Source of the DNA: Chionis minor
Taxonomy: Eukaryota > Chordata > Aves > Charadriiformes > Chionididae
Direction of reading: 5' to 3'
DNA: 64,000 nt
Assembly: GCA_013398295.1 (NCBI GenBank)
Contig: VZSF01007799.1
Coordinates: 691,361-755,360 of the forward strand
Part shown: positions 1-13,481 of the stretch, one piece after another
Layout of the letters: each line of letters starts with the position of its first letter
How positions within the stretch are numbered: position 1 is the stretch's first letter
Position numbers and translations under genes: made by a program
The notes under the pieces: generated by a model
What the model was told of the DNA's origin: nothing
Databases searched by the model: none
Seen by the model: only the letters and a program-made list of their open reading frames with translations

Positions 1-656
1 TGTAAATACATTACAAGTAAGTTAAAAGTGTGTTGAGATCTTTATGTATGCAGAAAGTTTCATTTTGTGTGGGTTGATATATCAGTATTTTGCAAAGTGT
101 TTCTCATAACATTTTCTTCACTGAGTTAATAGTTATTGCATCTACCGTTTTCACAAAATATTTGTGCATATGTTAATGTAAACTAAAATTTAAACTATGA
201 AAAACTTCTGTCTGAAAAATCTTCTAATGGTGACTATTCAAAAAACCCTGAAGTCTGTTTTTATCTTTGCTACCACAGAGTATTTTTTTCTAACTTCCAA
301 ATCACTGGGGGGCATCTTATTTTCCCTAATGTTATCTAACAGAAGTGACTTTGTGACTTCCTAATTACACAAACTGTATGAGATTTGACTTTTGTAAAGC
401 CTGGGGGAAGATAATATATTGTCTTAATGGTTAAGTAATTAGCAGGGTATCTGAATGAACAATTCAAAGACACTAAAGTTTTCTCCAATGGAATACCAGA
501 GACCATGCAGAGAAGCACCGATAATTTAATTAGTTTCATAAAAGATAACGCATCTATAAATGTGCTTTACTACAGCTTTATCAGAATTTGACTATGAGGC
601 TTTTAAACTATAGAACCTGTGTAATTAATACAGTTTTCCTTACTTATGTTTGATAT
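1..656. other. AT-rich non-coding DNA, nothing recognised
   Basis: This stretch is AT-rich on both strands and has only very short open reading frames, with no repeat family, simple-sequence tract or RNA gene that I can recognise. It leads directly into the pyrimidine-rich tract that precedes the candidate exon at 689. Confidence 0.6.
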
Positions 657-688
657 ATGGCATTTACTTTTGTTTGTATTATATGTAG

Positions 689-908
689 ATTCATACGAAG
701 AGAAATTAAGGCTGCACAAAGCTCTGGTGAACTCTTAAAGGCAGTGATTCATGGCTTGTTAGCCTCCCAGTCTGGACACGGAGTAGGAGAAGGCATTTAT
801 CAAGCAGTTGCAGAAGAGTTTAGCCCTGTTGATGTTATTTGCGGGGGGGTATTGAAGCAGACTGGAAAAACTGTCGAGGTGCACAGTACAGTAACTGCCT
901 AAAATGAG
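689..908 (+). other. candidate terminal coding exon (unrecognised protein) or chance open frame
   Basis: Seen: a T-rich tract ends in a splice-acceptor-like TATATGTAG (AG at 687-688). An open frame then runs to a TAA at 900-902, and the near-consensus donor GAG|GTAAGA follows at 906-914. The frame encodes about 70 residues after the acceptor, beginning FIRREIKAAQSSGELLKAV and ending KTVEVHSTVTA, rich in small residues with an evenly mixed composition. Base composition is more balanced than the AT-rich flanks. The stop lies only six bases before the donor, so a downstream intron would not be expected to trigger nonsense-mediated decay. I do not recognise the peptide and see no domain. Alternatives are a chance frame, or part of the same unknown insertion as the GC-rich block just downstream. 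The choice between an exon and an ATG at 657 cannot be settled here. Confidence 0.25.
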
Positions 909-914
909 GTAAGA

Positions 915-1545
915 TCTTAGCTGTTCCAAACAGGATGGTAGGCATGTGGTGCAAGACGCTGTGGGAAGACAGTCCGTCCATGGCTGCCACCAGCCCTAAG
1001 GGCCGTGAGCGCTTCCCCCTGCCAGGGCTGTGGCTGTGGGGGCTCCGGGCCAGCTGAGAGGCAGTGCAGCCATGGGGAAAGGTTTGCTGGCAGAGCGGCC
1101 GTGAGGCCGACCCCTGCCTGTGAGAGCTGCTTTTGGCTGGGGGCTTTGGTGCCTGCCTGGGCTACAGCTCCGACGTGGCACGGCCCTGCGCGGCCATGGC
1201 CCCTGCTGCGCCCAGCCCAACACCAGAGGCCCAAGGTGGGACAGGCCCTGCCTGGCCGACCCTGGGGACTTCTTGCTGCTACCGACCTCCAGGGAGGTGC
1301 CCCAACAACCCAAACTAATGGCTGGATATATATTATAGCAAGCAAAGAGAAAGCCATACTTCACCGCGATCCATCTGGGAAACCAGGGGAAGGCTGACAC
1401 GTGCGTAGGCCGGTGGGCCGCAGGGCATGGATTTGTGGCCTTATCAAGGCAGTGAGAAGAGAGGACTTCACCACCTCCTGCTGGATGGGACAGTATTTTT
1501 AAGGATCTTTTGAACTGCCCAGGCCAGTAAATAAGACCATTGATC
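915..1545. other. GC-rich block of unknown origin
   Basis: Composition changes abruptly from AT-rich to strongly GC-rich and back again near 1545. Many CpG and CCTG/CAGG words are present, mostly between about 990 and 1430. Overlapping open frames of 60-180 codons occur on both strands, which is what GC-rich DNA produces by chance, so none is called as a gene. I do not recognise a repeat family. It could be a retrocopy, a decayed retroelement, a first exon of a non-coding RNA or a recombination-biased GC hotspot. CpG is below expectation for this GC content by eye, so a typical promoter CpG island is not clearly supported. Confidence 0.5.
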
Positions 1546-4460
1546 AATTGCTACAAAATGCAGTTGTGGGCTTTCTTGCAGGAGAAGCCTTTACTGCTCG
1601 AGACTGTTATGGCCATTAAGTTCTTCCCCAGCCCGGGGTGGTATGATGTATAGACACAAAATCTGGAAAATGCAAACGTGATGCTCATTTTCGTGGTCAT
1701 AAACCTTGTTGTTTTGAAAAAAAATGGGGCATTTTCACTGCTCTGTAGGAGCATCTCATTGTGAAAGAAATTCAATTCCAGTTTCCAATTGTTTCGGTTT
1801 TACAACATCTGAATCAACCATTAAGTTAGTTGAAGTAAGGGGAGTCCAAGGCAAAGTTAGGAGCAACATTTATGTATGTCTGACACTTGTTTTTCTGCAT
1901 GTGGGAAGGCATTTCTCATGAAAATTTTTATACCTTGCTGAGAACTCATAGACCAAATTAAAATAAAGAAGATTGTTGTCATTTACAATGAATGGCAACT
2001 GTCAGTAGCTGTGGAAGAGGTGTTTTAATCTTTCTGAAACACATAATTTGCGATGCTTTTCCACCTCATACATTTTTTTAAACTGATTACTGAAACCCAG
2101 TCATGCACTATGTGACTGACATCTTTCGTATTTGTTATATTCTGTCAATACATAGTTATTCCAATTTTAAAGTCCTCTTACCCCTCTGGTATCTGATCAC
2201 TTTATAAAAAGGGCAATCCAATAAGGCCTGTTCTATTCTACCACTGTACAGAAACAAGTAACTATAATATTATTTTAACCAATTTATATTTTAATAAAAG
2301 TATACAGAAAAGAATAAAGAAGTACATAGAAAAGAACAAAGGAAAAGAACGTAACAAAAGATGCACATTGTATATTACAAAAAGCAGAATACAATCTCAA
2401 AATCAAGATTAGGATATTACAGATTTAGGACAATGAAGCTATGATGACAACCTTTGAATGTGAGTACTATCTGATTAAGTAATATCATGTCTTTTCTTTC
2501 TTAACACGATCCTTGTTTTATTCAGGTCATGAATGGACTGTGAGAAAAGAGAAGGGACTCACTTTGGGTCATGTTCAAACCGATACTGAGACTGCAGGAG
2601 GAGTTGCTAGAAACTTGAGGCATCATGAATAACTCATTGAAGGAAGACCAGCCATGATAGATTATAAATTAACAAACATGCTGGTTAGTTGAAACTACAA
2701 GAATAAGAGACATGATGCATCAAGAAAGGAATGCTCTAGTTTGGTTCAGTTCCGACAGACGGTAAGGAGGAAACAACAGATCCCCGCAGGAAACTTAGTG
2801 ACAAAATGACCCAACTTTTGAGGGACATTAGGCTGATTTTCCTTTTTTGTTTGCAGTAAATTTGATGGATTATATTTCTGTGTGCTTCAGCATACACTTA
2901 AATGCATCTGTGTTTGTGCGCTCCAGTCAATCTCTTCTCTTGCTGATATCTTCTGCTAATATTTCTATTCTTTAAGGTGAAGAACAGACAAGAGCATTAC
3001 TCACACACTTGGCTTTGGAGAGGAACAGGGGAGAGGAAAGAAACAGAGGCAGGCATAAGGCGGCTTCCTCAAACATAACTACGTAATTAAGATAGGTAAA
3101 TGATATTAATTGTTCTCTCTCCTTGACAATTCTTTTTTTTCCCCAGTGACCTGTTTTCTCTCATTCCCATATTTCAATATTCTATTGAGGCTGTTTATTA
3201 AAATGATTAGAAACAATTTCAAAAGAGATGAATTGGTATATATAAAACAGTATTTTCAGTTCATATCAATGCAGTTTTTCTCTGTATAAAACATTAGGTA
3301 CAACACAATAAGTTGAGCAATGATTCAGGTCACATACCATGTTTTTAAAGACTCTGTGGTTTATCCAAAAAATTCAAACAGACAAGGAGAACAGTCAATG
3401 ATATTAATTTTATTACTGCCTGTCATACTAGATACAATTCAATAGCTCATCAAAGCTGGGACCTGTACTATGCGGCACAGGTGAATACTGTGCTTCTTAA
3501 GGAGATGTCAGCTATTTCTCAAAGACTTTTAAGCTGGTAACTAAAGACTTTTGATAACAACAAACAGAAACACCTTGTTTGCTACTGAGGTGACTCAAAT
3601 AGCTTTAGCAGTGCGAAAACCAACTATCCTATTAAACTTTGCTTTTCATGTAGAGAGCAATAATTACTCATTGACTTAAGCTGTTTTTTGTAGTGCTGCT
3701 GGAGATTATCATTGCCTAGTAATAGAACGATTTTCAAAGGAAGACTGTCTGTATTCTGGCTTCCCCTTAACTTACAGGCAAGATGGAGACAAATAACAGT
3801 GTAGGAATAATGCATGTAACTAGTGCCCTTTTCTTTGTTAATCACAAACAGAATGATGACTACCCATTGCATGTGTCACCTTGTTTATAGATTTTTCCTG
3901 TAGGTGTATATTCTTTAAAAAATTCTTGACTAAGGACTCGTTTTTGTATTTTCAAAAAAATAAAAAAGGCCATCATAACCACTTTCATATGGAGTAGACT
4001 TAAGCATATGATTCTAAACGCATAGATACTAATCAAATAAAGAGGTGGAAAACATTTTCAATACTGATAAAACTTTGTTTTTCACTTAATTCTTAGAACT
4101 AGGTGAATTATTTTTTACTATTTTTACTAAACTGATCTAGTAAATGAAAATCGGAAAAATTATAAGCAACTGAAAAGAGGTTCATTTGATTGGAAATATC
4201 AAGCATTGAAACTACAGAACAAGAGCATATCCATAAAAAAAAAGCTATACATAATATGGGCTAAACTGCTTTACAGAGGGTCTGAAACCTTTTAACCCTT
4301 TAAACACATTTTATAAACTGTACAGATGAGTCAATACAGTTAATTTTTTAGAGAAAGTTGCTATATTTCAACTTACTGCAACTTACTTTGTGTCTGTGTT
4401 TAGCTCAGATACACCTTCCTAAAGTTCTACAGTTTCATTTTGTTAGGTCCTTTTATCACT
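1546..4460. other. AT-rich non-coding DNA
   Basis: No gene, RNA or named repeat is visible. About 2283-2360 is an A- and AG-rich run on the plus strand. Short A and T runs occur elsewhere. The longest open frames (82 codons or less) have no recognisable similarity. Confidence 0.55.
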
Positions 4461-4651
4461 GAATAGAATCATAGAATGCTTTACGTTGGAAGACACCTTA
4501 AAGATCATCTAGTCCCAACCCCCCTGCCGTGGACAAGGACACCTCCCACTAGACCAGGTTGTTCAAAGCCTCATCCAACCTGGCCTGGAACACCTCCTGG
4601 GATGGGGCATCCACAGCATCTCTGGGCAACCTGTTCCAGTGCCTCACCATG
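4461..4651 (-). mobile_element. CR1 LINE, 3' end fragment
   Basis: Read on the minus strand this is the terminal 3' UTR of a CR1 LINE. The plus strand begins with the octamer-type tail in reverse complement (AATAGAATCATAGAATG), followed by the diagnostic CR1 sequence including reverse-complement words such as TCATCTAGTCCCAACCCC and GGGCATCCACAGCATCTC. Similarity fades near 4651, so the insertion is severely 5'-truncated (about 190 bp), as is usual for CR1, which reverse-transcribes from its 3' end. The open frame of about 62 codons that crosses it is incidental. No target-site duplication can be called by eye. Confidence 0.93.
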
Positions 4652-5041
4652 TATGCCTGTATAAGCTCCAACAGTGAAAAACAAACTCAGGCTGAAAATC
4701 AAAACAAAACTAGCTTTCATGCCGCTTAGACATGTCTAGAAGAAATTAGTGATTATCCTCTGACTAGTGGAGATGTGTCAGTAATTTGAGAGAAACATAT
4801 TTGTTTCTGTCATCTGAGTCAATAAAAAGACTGCCTAGCTTAAAACCAGAAGCTATTAGAATGGGAAGACTCCAGTTTTTAACTGCACAGACGCCGCACT
4901 ACCACATTACTCCAGCACTGCATTACTGGCATTATCTCAAGGAACAAGCATTAAAAAAACATATGAACTTTGCAAACTTTGTCTCAAAATTTTCAAGCAG
5001 GACCACCTAAGCTGTTTCACTATTAGAGCAGCAATGATTTC
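4652..5041. other. spacer between two CR1 3' ends
   Basis: This is about 390 bp of non-repetitive AT-rich sequence separating two CR1 fragments of the same orientation. I see no gene or signal in it. Confidence 0.55.
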
Positions 5042-5345
5042 CGATTCATAGAATCATAGAATAGTTTGCACTGGAAGGGACCTTTAAAGGTCATCTAGTC
5101 CAAACCCTCTGCAAGGAGCAGGGACATCTTCAACTAGATCCGGTTGCTCAGAGCCCCATCCAACCTGACCTTGAATGTTTCCAGGAATGGGGCATTTACC
5201 ACCTCTCTGGGCAACGTGGGCCAGTGTTTCACCACTGTAAAAAATTTCTTCCTTATATCTTGTTTAAATCTACCCTCTTTTAGTTTAAAACCATTACCCC
5301 TTTTCCTATCACTACATGCCCTTGCTGGAAGGTCCTCACCTAGCA
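5042..5345 (-). mobile_element. CR1 LINE, 3' end fragment
   Basis: This is a second CR1 3' terminus on the minus strand. The plus strand opens with two reverse-complement octamers (ATTCATAGAATCATAGAATAG) and continues through the CR1 3' UTR, including GTCATCTAGTCCAAACCC, CTCTGGGCAAC and the TTAGTTTAAAACCATTACC segment. Similarity is lost near 5345. At about 300 bp it reaches further into the 3' UTR than the copy at 4461 and differs from it at many positions, so it is an independent insertion and not a tandem duplicate. Short open frames on both strands here are shadows of the repeat. Confidence 0.94.
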
Positions 5346-8300
5346 CACTGTCTTGAAGTTGTCTCAGCGATGTGCAAAGCACCAATAGTACATAGGCAGG
5401 CTGTTATTAGCCACAGAATAAAAATACACTATGGTTATATTTGTGGAACTGGGAAGAACAAAAAGTCAAGATGTCTCACAGAAATGGCAAGTAACAAAAA
5501 TGGCTGGAAGACTGGGGTACTTATATTAATGATGGAAGAAGAAAGACAAAAACAACAGGATGCACCTCCCTGAAGAGGCAAGCAACTATTTTTTGCTGCT
5601 TTGTGCTGCTGACTCTGTTGTGGGGATCCCTGAAATCTAATAAATTGTTTGAACTATGCATACTCAAATACACTGCTCTGTACCCAAATTAGTCTTTACT
5701 TCTGTTGATGTTTTATGGATAAACCCCATAGAAAATACACAATTAGACAGACTTCGTAAATCTTTAAAGGAGATGGTATAAACACTATTTTCTACACCAC
5801 ATAATTTTTAATGGAACAGCACTGTGTTTTAGGAAGATAGTGAACAAAAGAAATCAGTCAGGCTAATTAAGGTACACAATAGAAATGGTAATCAAGGAAC
5901 GTGACAGCAGTGAAAAAGACAGGAAGTAATTTCCTGCAATATACTAGTGCATACTCCTGGGATCAGGAAGGTCTGCAGGAAAAGAATGGAAGGAAAAGAA
6001 CAATGCATCTCCAAGCAGCCGTCTCTAGCATCTCCAGTAATCACCTGTAACTAGAAAAGCAGGAGAAATGTAACCCTGAGAACACTTCAGGGCAGCGCAG
6101 CGCTGGAGTAAATAGCAGAAGTTACTCATCGAGTCCCAAAATCTGTCCACAGCTGTTGTAAAAACTCTTTATTTTAAAGCATAATCCTAATAAGGCATTT
6201 TATTACTTTGAAATCATTGCTCCATTATCGCAAAGCTTTATTTTTAAGAAAATGCTTTCTTCATTCCTTGAGTCCTGTCCAATAAAAAGCTGGTATATGA
6301 GTGACCTGGAACAACGGCAACGCCGAGGAGCATTCTGCAGCTATGCAATTTCTGAAAACATAAATACTAGATAATCAGCTGTAATAGTCAACACCCCAGC
6401 ATTTTCACTGTGGGGTACCTCTAGGGTAGGAATATTCCTCTACTCAGCTGCCCTGGCTTATTTGGGAACTCATAACAGAAAGGACCAAAAAGGAGGATCT
6501 ACTTCAGTATCGAGCACTAGTCACTGGTTCCTGGGCACATGGCAGAATAGCGGAGACAGTGCTTGGATCTCCAGGTAAACTTTAAGAACACATGGCATAA
6601 GCCACTCCACTGCCATTACCAGTGCAAGCCATTCCGCCATCTGTACCGGCATAAGTCTCTCTCTTATTTTCTCTCTCTCCTTCTGGGGAGAGAAGTTAAA
6701 AGAGAGCATGTGCCATTCATTTTAGTGGCCAGTCCAGCCCAAACCACAACACATGTTTAGTTCACTGTAGATGCACAAGGCAAGGCCAAAAAGAAGAATT
6801 TGTGCACTGTCCAGAGAGTGGAGCATGTCTACTCCTATGCCATGCATGTTGCAGCAGCACATCCCTCCTTGCATTTTTGAAGAGAACAGATTCTTCTGTA
6901 GGTTTCTTTACCACTTCCAAAAATAAAAGGAGGATACTGTTGGTGCTCTAGCTGCTAAAGCAATAGGGAAATCAAGAAAATATGTTAGACTAAGGACACC
7001 ATATCATAACGTACATAGGGCATAGTTTATTTAACATTGCTGGGAGCTGTTCACCATATCAAATTGCTTTTCATAAAGGAAAGCTGAAATAGTGGTTAGG
7101 CTATAGTTGCAGCTGGAAGGGATTTTTGGGGGCAGGGATAAGGCAGGAGTATGATAAGTTTCTAACACTCCAGTGAACACTACAAAAGAGCAGTCTGAAA
7201 AACAGCAGTAAGAAATATTATTTATTATAACTGTGGAAGGAACCTGTGTTTGCTGGATTTCCTCTGTATCATTTCAAGAGGAATTAGTGTCCAACTTGGA
7301 AGGCCATGAAGGTCTGTGTTTTCACAGAATCATTTACACTCTTATGTACAGTTGAGGAATCCTACCTTATCAAAAGACACTGCAAATATGCCTTAGACTA
7401 TATCAAATATTTCTTCCTGAAAGAGGAAAAAATGGTCTGCAGATATCAGATCCATTTTGTGGCTAATTCCTTTTGCACATTATATATCCCTGTATCACAC
7501 GAATGAAAGCAGCATTTCTATAGGGAGGTGCTAATTTGTGTATCTTTTGTGATCACAATGAATGCAAACCCACAGCATATGATTGCTCTGCAATGCTTGT
7601 GCTAGTGTAAGGGCTGAGTAAATCGTCAAACCTGTTCAAGCTATGGCCTCTTCTTCTTCTTTTTTTTTTTTTTCTCCCTTCCATTGTCACAGTAATTGTA
7701 AAAAGATGGATCTCCCAATTCAGAATTGCATGGTTAGCTTTGTTGCCTAGTTCAACTAAGTACCTGATCTATTGTTTGAGATTTTCCCCAGTATCATAAA
7801 TACGTTCAAGTAGTGGCCAATGTAGTCTTGGTGTCCGAAATGATTTTTCTCTACTGGAATGTTAAAAAGGAGCTCTCCAGGAGTGGTGATAACCGTTATA
7901 AAATCATCACCTCTTAATCTCAGCATAATAACTAAATACTAGAAAAATATGTCCTACTATTAGAAACATTCAAACTGCTTCCTACCAGATATAGATACAA
8001 ATTTTAAAATGCTTTCTTACTAGATATATGTACAAAATTTTTGATATACAGAGACTAGTTTGGCAATCTTATGATATTCTTTATCATACACATGTGATTC
8101 TTCCTCTCTGGCCCTTCTACTGATACTGTAAACTGATATTTCTGTCCTATCCTTCTCCCCATTTTTTCTTCAACCTTTCTCCCCCTAGTATTAGAAACCT
8201 TTCTGTTTTCAAGACTGTATGTATGCTAGGTAGTTCACCATGGATTTCTCTATTCTGTGTGCAAGAACAGAACATCTGAATCTGCAGATGCACTTTTCTG

Positions 8301-9802
8301 TGTCCGTAACAAATGAATCTGTTAGGCTGGGTTAATTAATTCCTATGATAATGATTATTTCATTTGTTTTGCAGGTGCTTTTTTTGGAAGCAATTTTGCT
8401 GAAGCGGTAAGGTTTCAACTTTTGACACATACCAAAACTTCCAGCCTGCTAGTTGTTGGAATGACATTTGTTGGCTGGCATTATGTCAGACTGATTTGCT
8501 GTGTAAGAACAGCGAGTTACCAGCACACTTCTCAAATAATTAATGGCACTTGGCTTCATGCCTCAGAACACACTCAAGGTGTACACTGAAACCCTACTAC
8601 AGCTCTCCCTGACATGACTTATTACTTTATTACAAAACTGTAGAACAGCTTTCCAGAGAAGGCATACCTTGAAGGAATGTAATATTCTTACAGACAGTTA
8701 CTAACAATAAAAATCTGAAGAATAGCGCAGTCAGTATTTACAAGGATACCATTTCTTGTTATGGCCTTATTATAAGACTGTAGTTTTTAATGATTTAAGA
8801 TCTCAGTGCTCATTTTTTGGGTTCACAACTTTCACAAGACCAATTGCTTTTATGACAGATCAGCTAAAGCTATGCATTTTTTTTTCCTCTGTGTAACTGT
8901 CTCTCTTACACTATTATAATTAGCAAGAAATCATAGCAATGAAAATACAATCTAACCCACTTTAAGAAATACTTTTTAACATCCAATTTTTAAAAGGAGA
9001 GGCTTAAAAATATGTTGACATTTTTAATTATGGTTACCAAGATTGCACATTCAAGTATGGATTTGTATGCGCAATTTATTTAAGCCCCTGCTTTATCTGC
9101 ATAAGTCAAAGGTTTATGCACACATGAAAAATTACTGTAAACATGGGAAATATATAAATGCCTAGGGACAGATAGGTAATTGTACAGACATGCAATTTCT
9201 GGTGCAAAAAATGCTAAAATGTTCTTATAAAATTGGGCATTTGGTCTTTAAAACAGAATCACTTTTGATGCGTCTGTAGAAGAACTCACAAGCTTGATTT
9301 TCAAACACAGCAAACATGATTAGTGACTCCCAAACTATTTCAGCAATGATTTACCATATTCAGTAACACTGAAAATGAAGCTCTCGTTCTTCTTTGGGAA
9401 CCAAATACTATTTTCTTTCATATTATCTCTGAGTGCTTCTAAGCTCACAGGAAAATAATCTTCCTGGCCATTAAAAATTATTTCAAACACATCTTTGTAT
9501 CTTCTACATTACTGTACTAATTATTATGTAATTTTATTTTATTCTATTCTATCATTATTGTAAGACATGGAGTAACACAATGTGGTACTTCTGAATAAAG
9601 TCACATTTCATGTCAGCAACATGCACAATACTCAAATAATGATCACCAATCTGGCTGTTAATTTATGACATAAAATTATTTTAATAAAGTTCAGCAACTT
9701 TCAGCCCATACATTATACTATGGAATTTTTCCATCCATTTAAATGTCCAGTTTATGTCCATATCTACTACAAGCAGATGATATTTTACACTGAAAGAACC
9801 GT
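5346..9802. other. AT-rich non-coding DNA with minor simple-sequence tracts
   Basis: No gene or dispersed repeat is recognised over about 4.4 kb. A (TTC)n run leading into a T tract lies at about 7650-7676. A splice-like pair flanking 32 bases at 8375-8406 is noted among the rejected items. All open frames are short. Confidence 0.5.
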
Positions 9803-9886
9803 AGGTTGTGTTTTGTTTCTGTTTTTTCTAGTTTTGGGGTTTTTTGTGGGGTTTTTTTTGTTGTTGTTGTTGGGTTTTTTTTCTTA
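9803..9886. repeat. T/G low-complexity tract
   Basis: The plus strand holds alternating T runs and G runs with a short (TTG)n section at about 9859-9873. It is simple sequence with no coding value. The open frame that crosses it is made of phenylalanine, valine and glycine codons and is an artefact of the tract. Confidence 0.85.
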
Positions 9887-12800
9887 ATTACTACACAGGT
9901 GCTGTCTGCCTATAAAATACTGGCACTTTTAATGATAGATTCTGGTCTCAGAAACTTCACTGGCCATACTGCCATTGATTTTAACACAAAAGGTCTTTAT
10001 TTTTGTGTTATCAAATATTACCATCAATCTCTCAGAAAACTCTTCCTTAATTACAGCTACTGATCAGGGTAAGAGCAGCTACATTCATCTATTGCTCACT
10101 TCAGTAACAATTATTTTTTCTGTGTCTTAGTTCCAGCCAATTTTGCCATGGAAGCAGCGCACTGAATTATGTAATTAGTCCATTCAGGCTTTACTTTTCC
10201 TTTCCCTTTCCCCAGAATGCATGTAGAACCACTTGTTGTACTTAGCCCCAAATTATAATAATTACTGAACTGTATTTACATATGTACAGACACATTTACG
10301 ACTATCCTCACTGAATATACTCCCTGTTGCATTCTCTAGAGCAGGAATACTGACTACAGGATAGTGAAACTCAATGTTTAAGTGAAACCTTGAATTTATG
10401 TAAGAACTGCAACCTTGTCCAAACAGCGAATGACAGGCAAGTAAACAATACTAAACTCTTGTTAGAAACAGTCAATTAAAAACCCCCACATGCTTTAAAC
10501 TTTTATGTTTGCATAGACTAAAACTTACAAATTATTATTAGTATTATATGCAATGGCAGAAAGTAGTGTAGATAGTGTAGACAGATGAATAGTAACAGTA
10601 ACAATGACAAAGAAATAACAAAATGCAAACTTTTGTTCAATAAGTCTTTGTCAGCTTAGTCACATAATTGAGTGATCTGTACAGGAAGTTTTGTTATTCC
10701 TCGTTTTTGATATATCTCTATCTCAAATGAAATGGAGAGAAGTCAGCAGACAAATTGCCCAGTAGTCTTGACATCAACATCCATGTAATTTTTTTTATTT
10801 CATATTCAAACATTGCCAACTTCTCCAAACCCATCACCACTGCTGCATTTGGATTTATATGAATTTCAGTATACAGCCAATGCCTTGGTAACCCAAGGGA
10901 AAGCTCTGAATACTGTCTCAAATATTCCTCTGTTGGCCTTATAAGACAGGAATAACTAAATCCTTTGGTGATGCAAATCCGAACCCAATTTAATAAAACA
11001 GAAATCATGAAGGTGCCCTTTAGCAGAACAGGGTTTCTAATGTGTGTTTCACCAAAGTAGTTATGTGGAATATATCTTCAATCCTTGTGTCTAGAATATT
11101 TCACGTGACTGATGACAAGTAGCAGAGTTAAGTATTTCTACTGAACATACTAAAATATTTCACAGGAATTTCACAGATATGAACCACAAATTTAATATGA
11201 ATTTTCAAATAACCAAGTTGATATGAAAAATGCTCCTTCCAATTAGAATTCTGGTATGGGCAGAGAAATCTGAGCATAAGAACAAAGGTATTATTACTAT
11301 ACAAACTTACTCATTCTGCATAGAATCTGAGTGTTTCCCAGGTTTGCTGAAGATGTACCAGAGTAGGTTAGCTCTAGTTTTCAACTGTATTGGATGCACA
11401 CTGCAGTGTTAAGTGCTTTCCAAAGGAAATAAAAATCATTATCCCCATCCTCAGAAAATCCCAACCAAAATCTTAAGCTTAGAGAAGCCAACGTGACTTT
11501 GTTCAAGGTCTTCTAGCAACCCTGTAGCAGAGACAAGGTCACCCAGCTAATTTTCCTGACTACTGGTGTAAGGCCCTCATGAATCACAGGCCAGGCAGGG
11601 CTGTAGCTAATTAAACGAAGAGCCAAACACCCTGGAAGAGTAACTAGCACCAACAGGTCAGCCTACAACAGAATTCTCTTTTCTCTTTTCTTTTTTTTCC
11701 GGTTTGACACTTCCCCGCAGCTGCAGACATACAATCAGACAGATATTTGGCGTAAAATTGACCTTGTAACTACAGATTGTTTAGCTTAAAGGTTCTTTTT
11801 TAAGTTACTGGCATCATTCAAGTAGGATTGTTTGGCTATGGTATCTTCCCATGTTTAAATATATAAGCTCACATGACAGTTTTAATTCTGAAAACAAAAT
11901 GTTTAGATTTTGTAACATGCATGTGTGTTATTGGTAACATTTCAGGGCAATCATACATTTAAAAAAAACCTGGCAACAAATTTTATACATAGAATTTTAA
12001 ATATTTAACAGACATCTGGAATAATGCCTAAACCAAAACAAAAATACATGCAAAATTAGGATTACATAGTCTACAACACTGACAACGACTGATACTGCAT
12101 CCCCATTTCTCATCAGATTGTGAAATTAATTCTAGTGAAGTTTGTTTCCATTTCAGCTTTTAAATACTTATTAAGAAGCCTACAGGGCAGTTAGTTTTGG
12201 AGTTCATAAACATCTGCTACTCGAATTGGGGTGTAGACACACAATAGGAAGCAAGAGAGTTACCACTCACCCACTGAACTGTCGACCCTGGTTGTGTCTT
12301 AGACTTACAGCAGTTAACACTACATTTATTTCACAATTGGGGATGGCAGATTACTTGTATGCGGTCAATTTTCACCATTTTTTTCCCCTTTTATACACAT
12401 TTGTCATACCGTGAACAAAATGACTGGGAGACAAAGGTCACGGTCTGCAATCCCAATAGTAAATGAGATACTACTGCTATTGCTGTTCAGTATTTTGAAC
12501 TGTAAAATTCAGTGATATGTTTTTATAAAAAAGTAACAACGGACTGTACCATTTAGCATATTTCTTTGATATTATACTGTTTTTATTTAACAGACTCATT
12601 TTTACATAGAAAACTGGAGAGAGACAAACAGCTGGCTCTGTTAACAAACTCAGCCACAATACTGTAACTTATACTTGCCATCTACATGCTCAATTAATAT
12701 ATAAAATCACAAATATGCATGTCATGCAATGTTAAGTTTTGGTACAGCATTTAGAGGGAATTTCAGTTATAACTTAGTTATTTTAATTTGAAATTTTTCT

Positions 12801-13481
12801 TGTCTACCATGAAGATCTTACCTCCCAAGCTGCTTTGCCTGGCCTTTCCTTTCACAATTATTCCAGAATCTGTTCTCCTCATCTATTCACTCGGGTTTTG
12901 TGAGTATCAGGGCATAATACCCTATATATATTCTTTATAAGAAATTCTTTAATGAATGCACAAAAAAAATTAATTCATTGTATTTGGGACTTTAAAAAAA
13001 TGTTTTCCTGTTGCTTTGTTTCAAAATATTATCTTGTGCCTTTTCTGCCTTTCTCTTCAATTTCTTCTAGCTGTATTCTATGTTAGAGTGAATTATTACT
13101 AGTGCTGTTTAAGGCTAAGACTGTGGGTAAATGGGCTCCAAGTTCCCAATTTGAAAAGGTCCTTGTCTGGGGACAGCAGCTGTTCTTTGGATTTTTATAC
13201 AAAAAATATATTTATATGATTACTAAGTGAAAGCATATGTGCATCTCGATCAGGTGCTATAGGAGTCAAAAGAGGATAACTGCTTTGTTCCTTGGGAAGT
13301 ATAAAATAGACCAGACACCACATCATAGCTGTATCTGTATCTTACAGCATGTGGGGCTCTGGGTGAGATGGGAGGCTTAATCATGCTACACACGCTAGAG
13401 ATAGGGATTGTTTCTGCTCCTCACAATTTGTAAAAGTTTTCTGAAATAAAGTTTATTTGAAAACTCAGAGAAACCAAAAAC
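9887..13481. other. AT-rich non-coding DNA
   Basis: Nothing recognisable was found in about 3.6 kb. Open frames do not exceed about 96 codons and resemble no known family. A T/C-rich stretch lies near 11676-11700. Confidence 0.5.

Noticed and set aside
1005..1547. Several open frames of 70-180 codons on both strands.
   Set aside because: They overlap each other in a GC-rich block, where stop codons are rare, and none has a recognisable domain.
8375..8406. A 32-base interval between a good acceptor (TTTTGCAG) and a donor (GTAAGG), like a micro-exon.
   Set aside because: Such pairs are frequent by chance, its length is not a multiple of three, and no neighbouring exon supports it.
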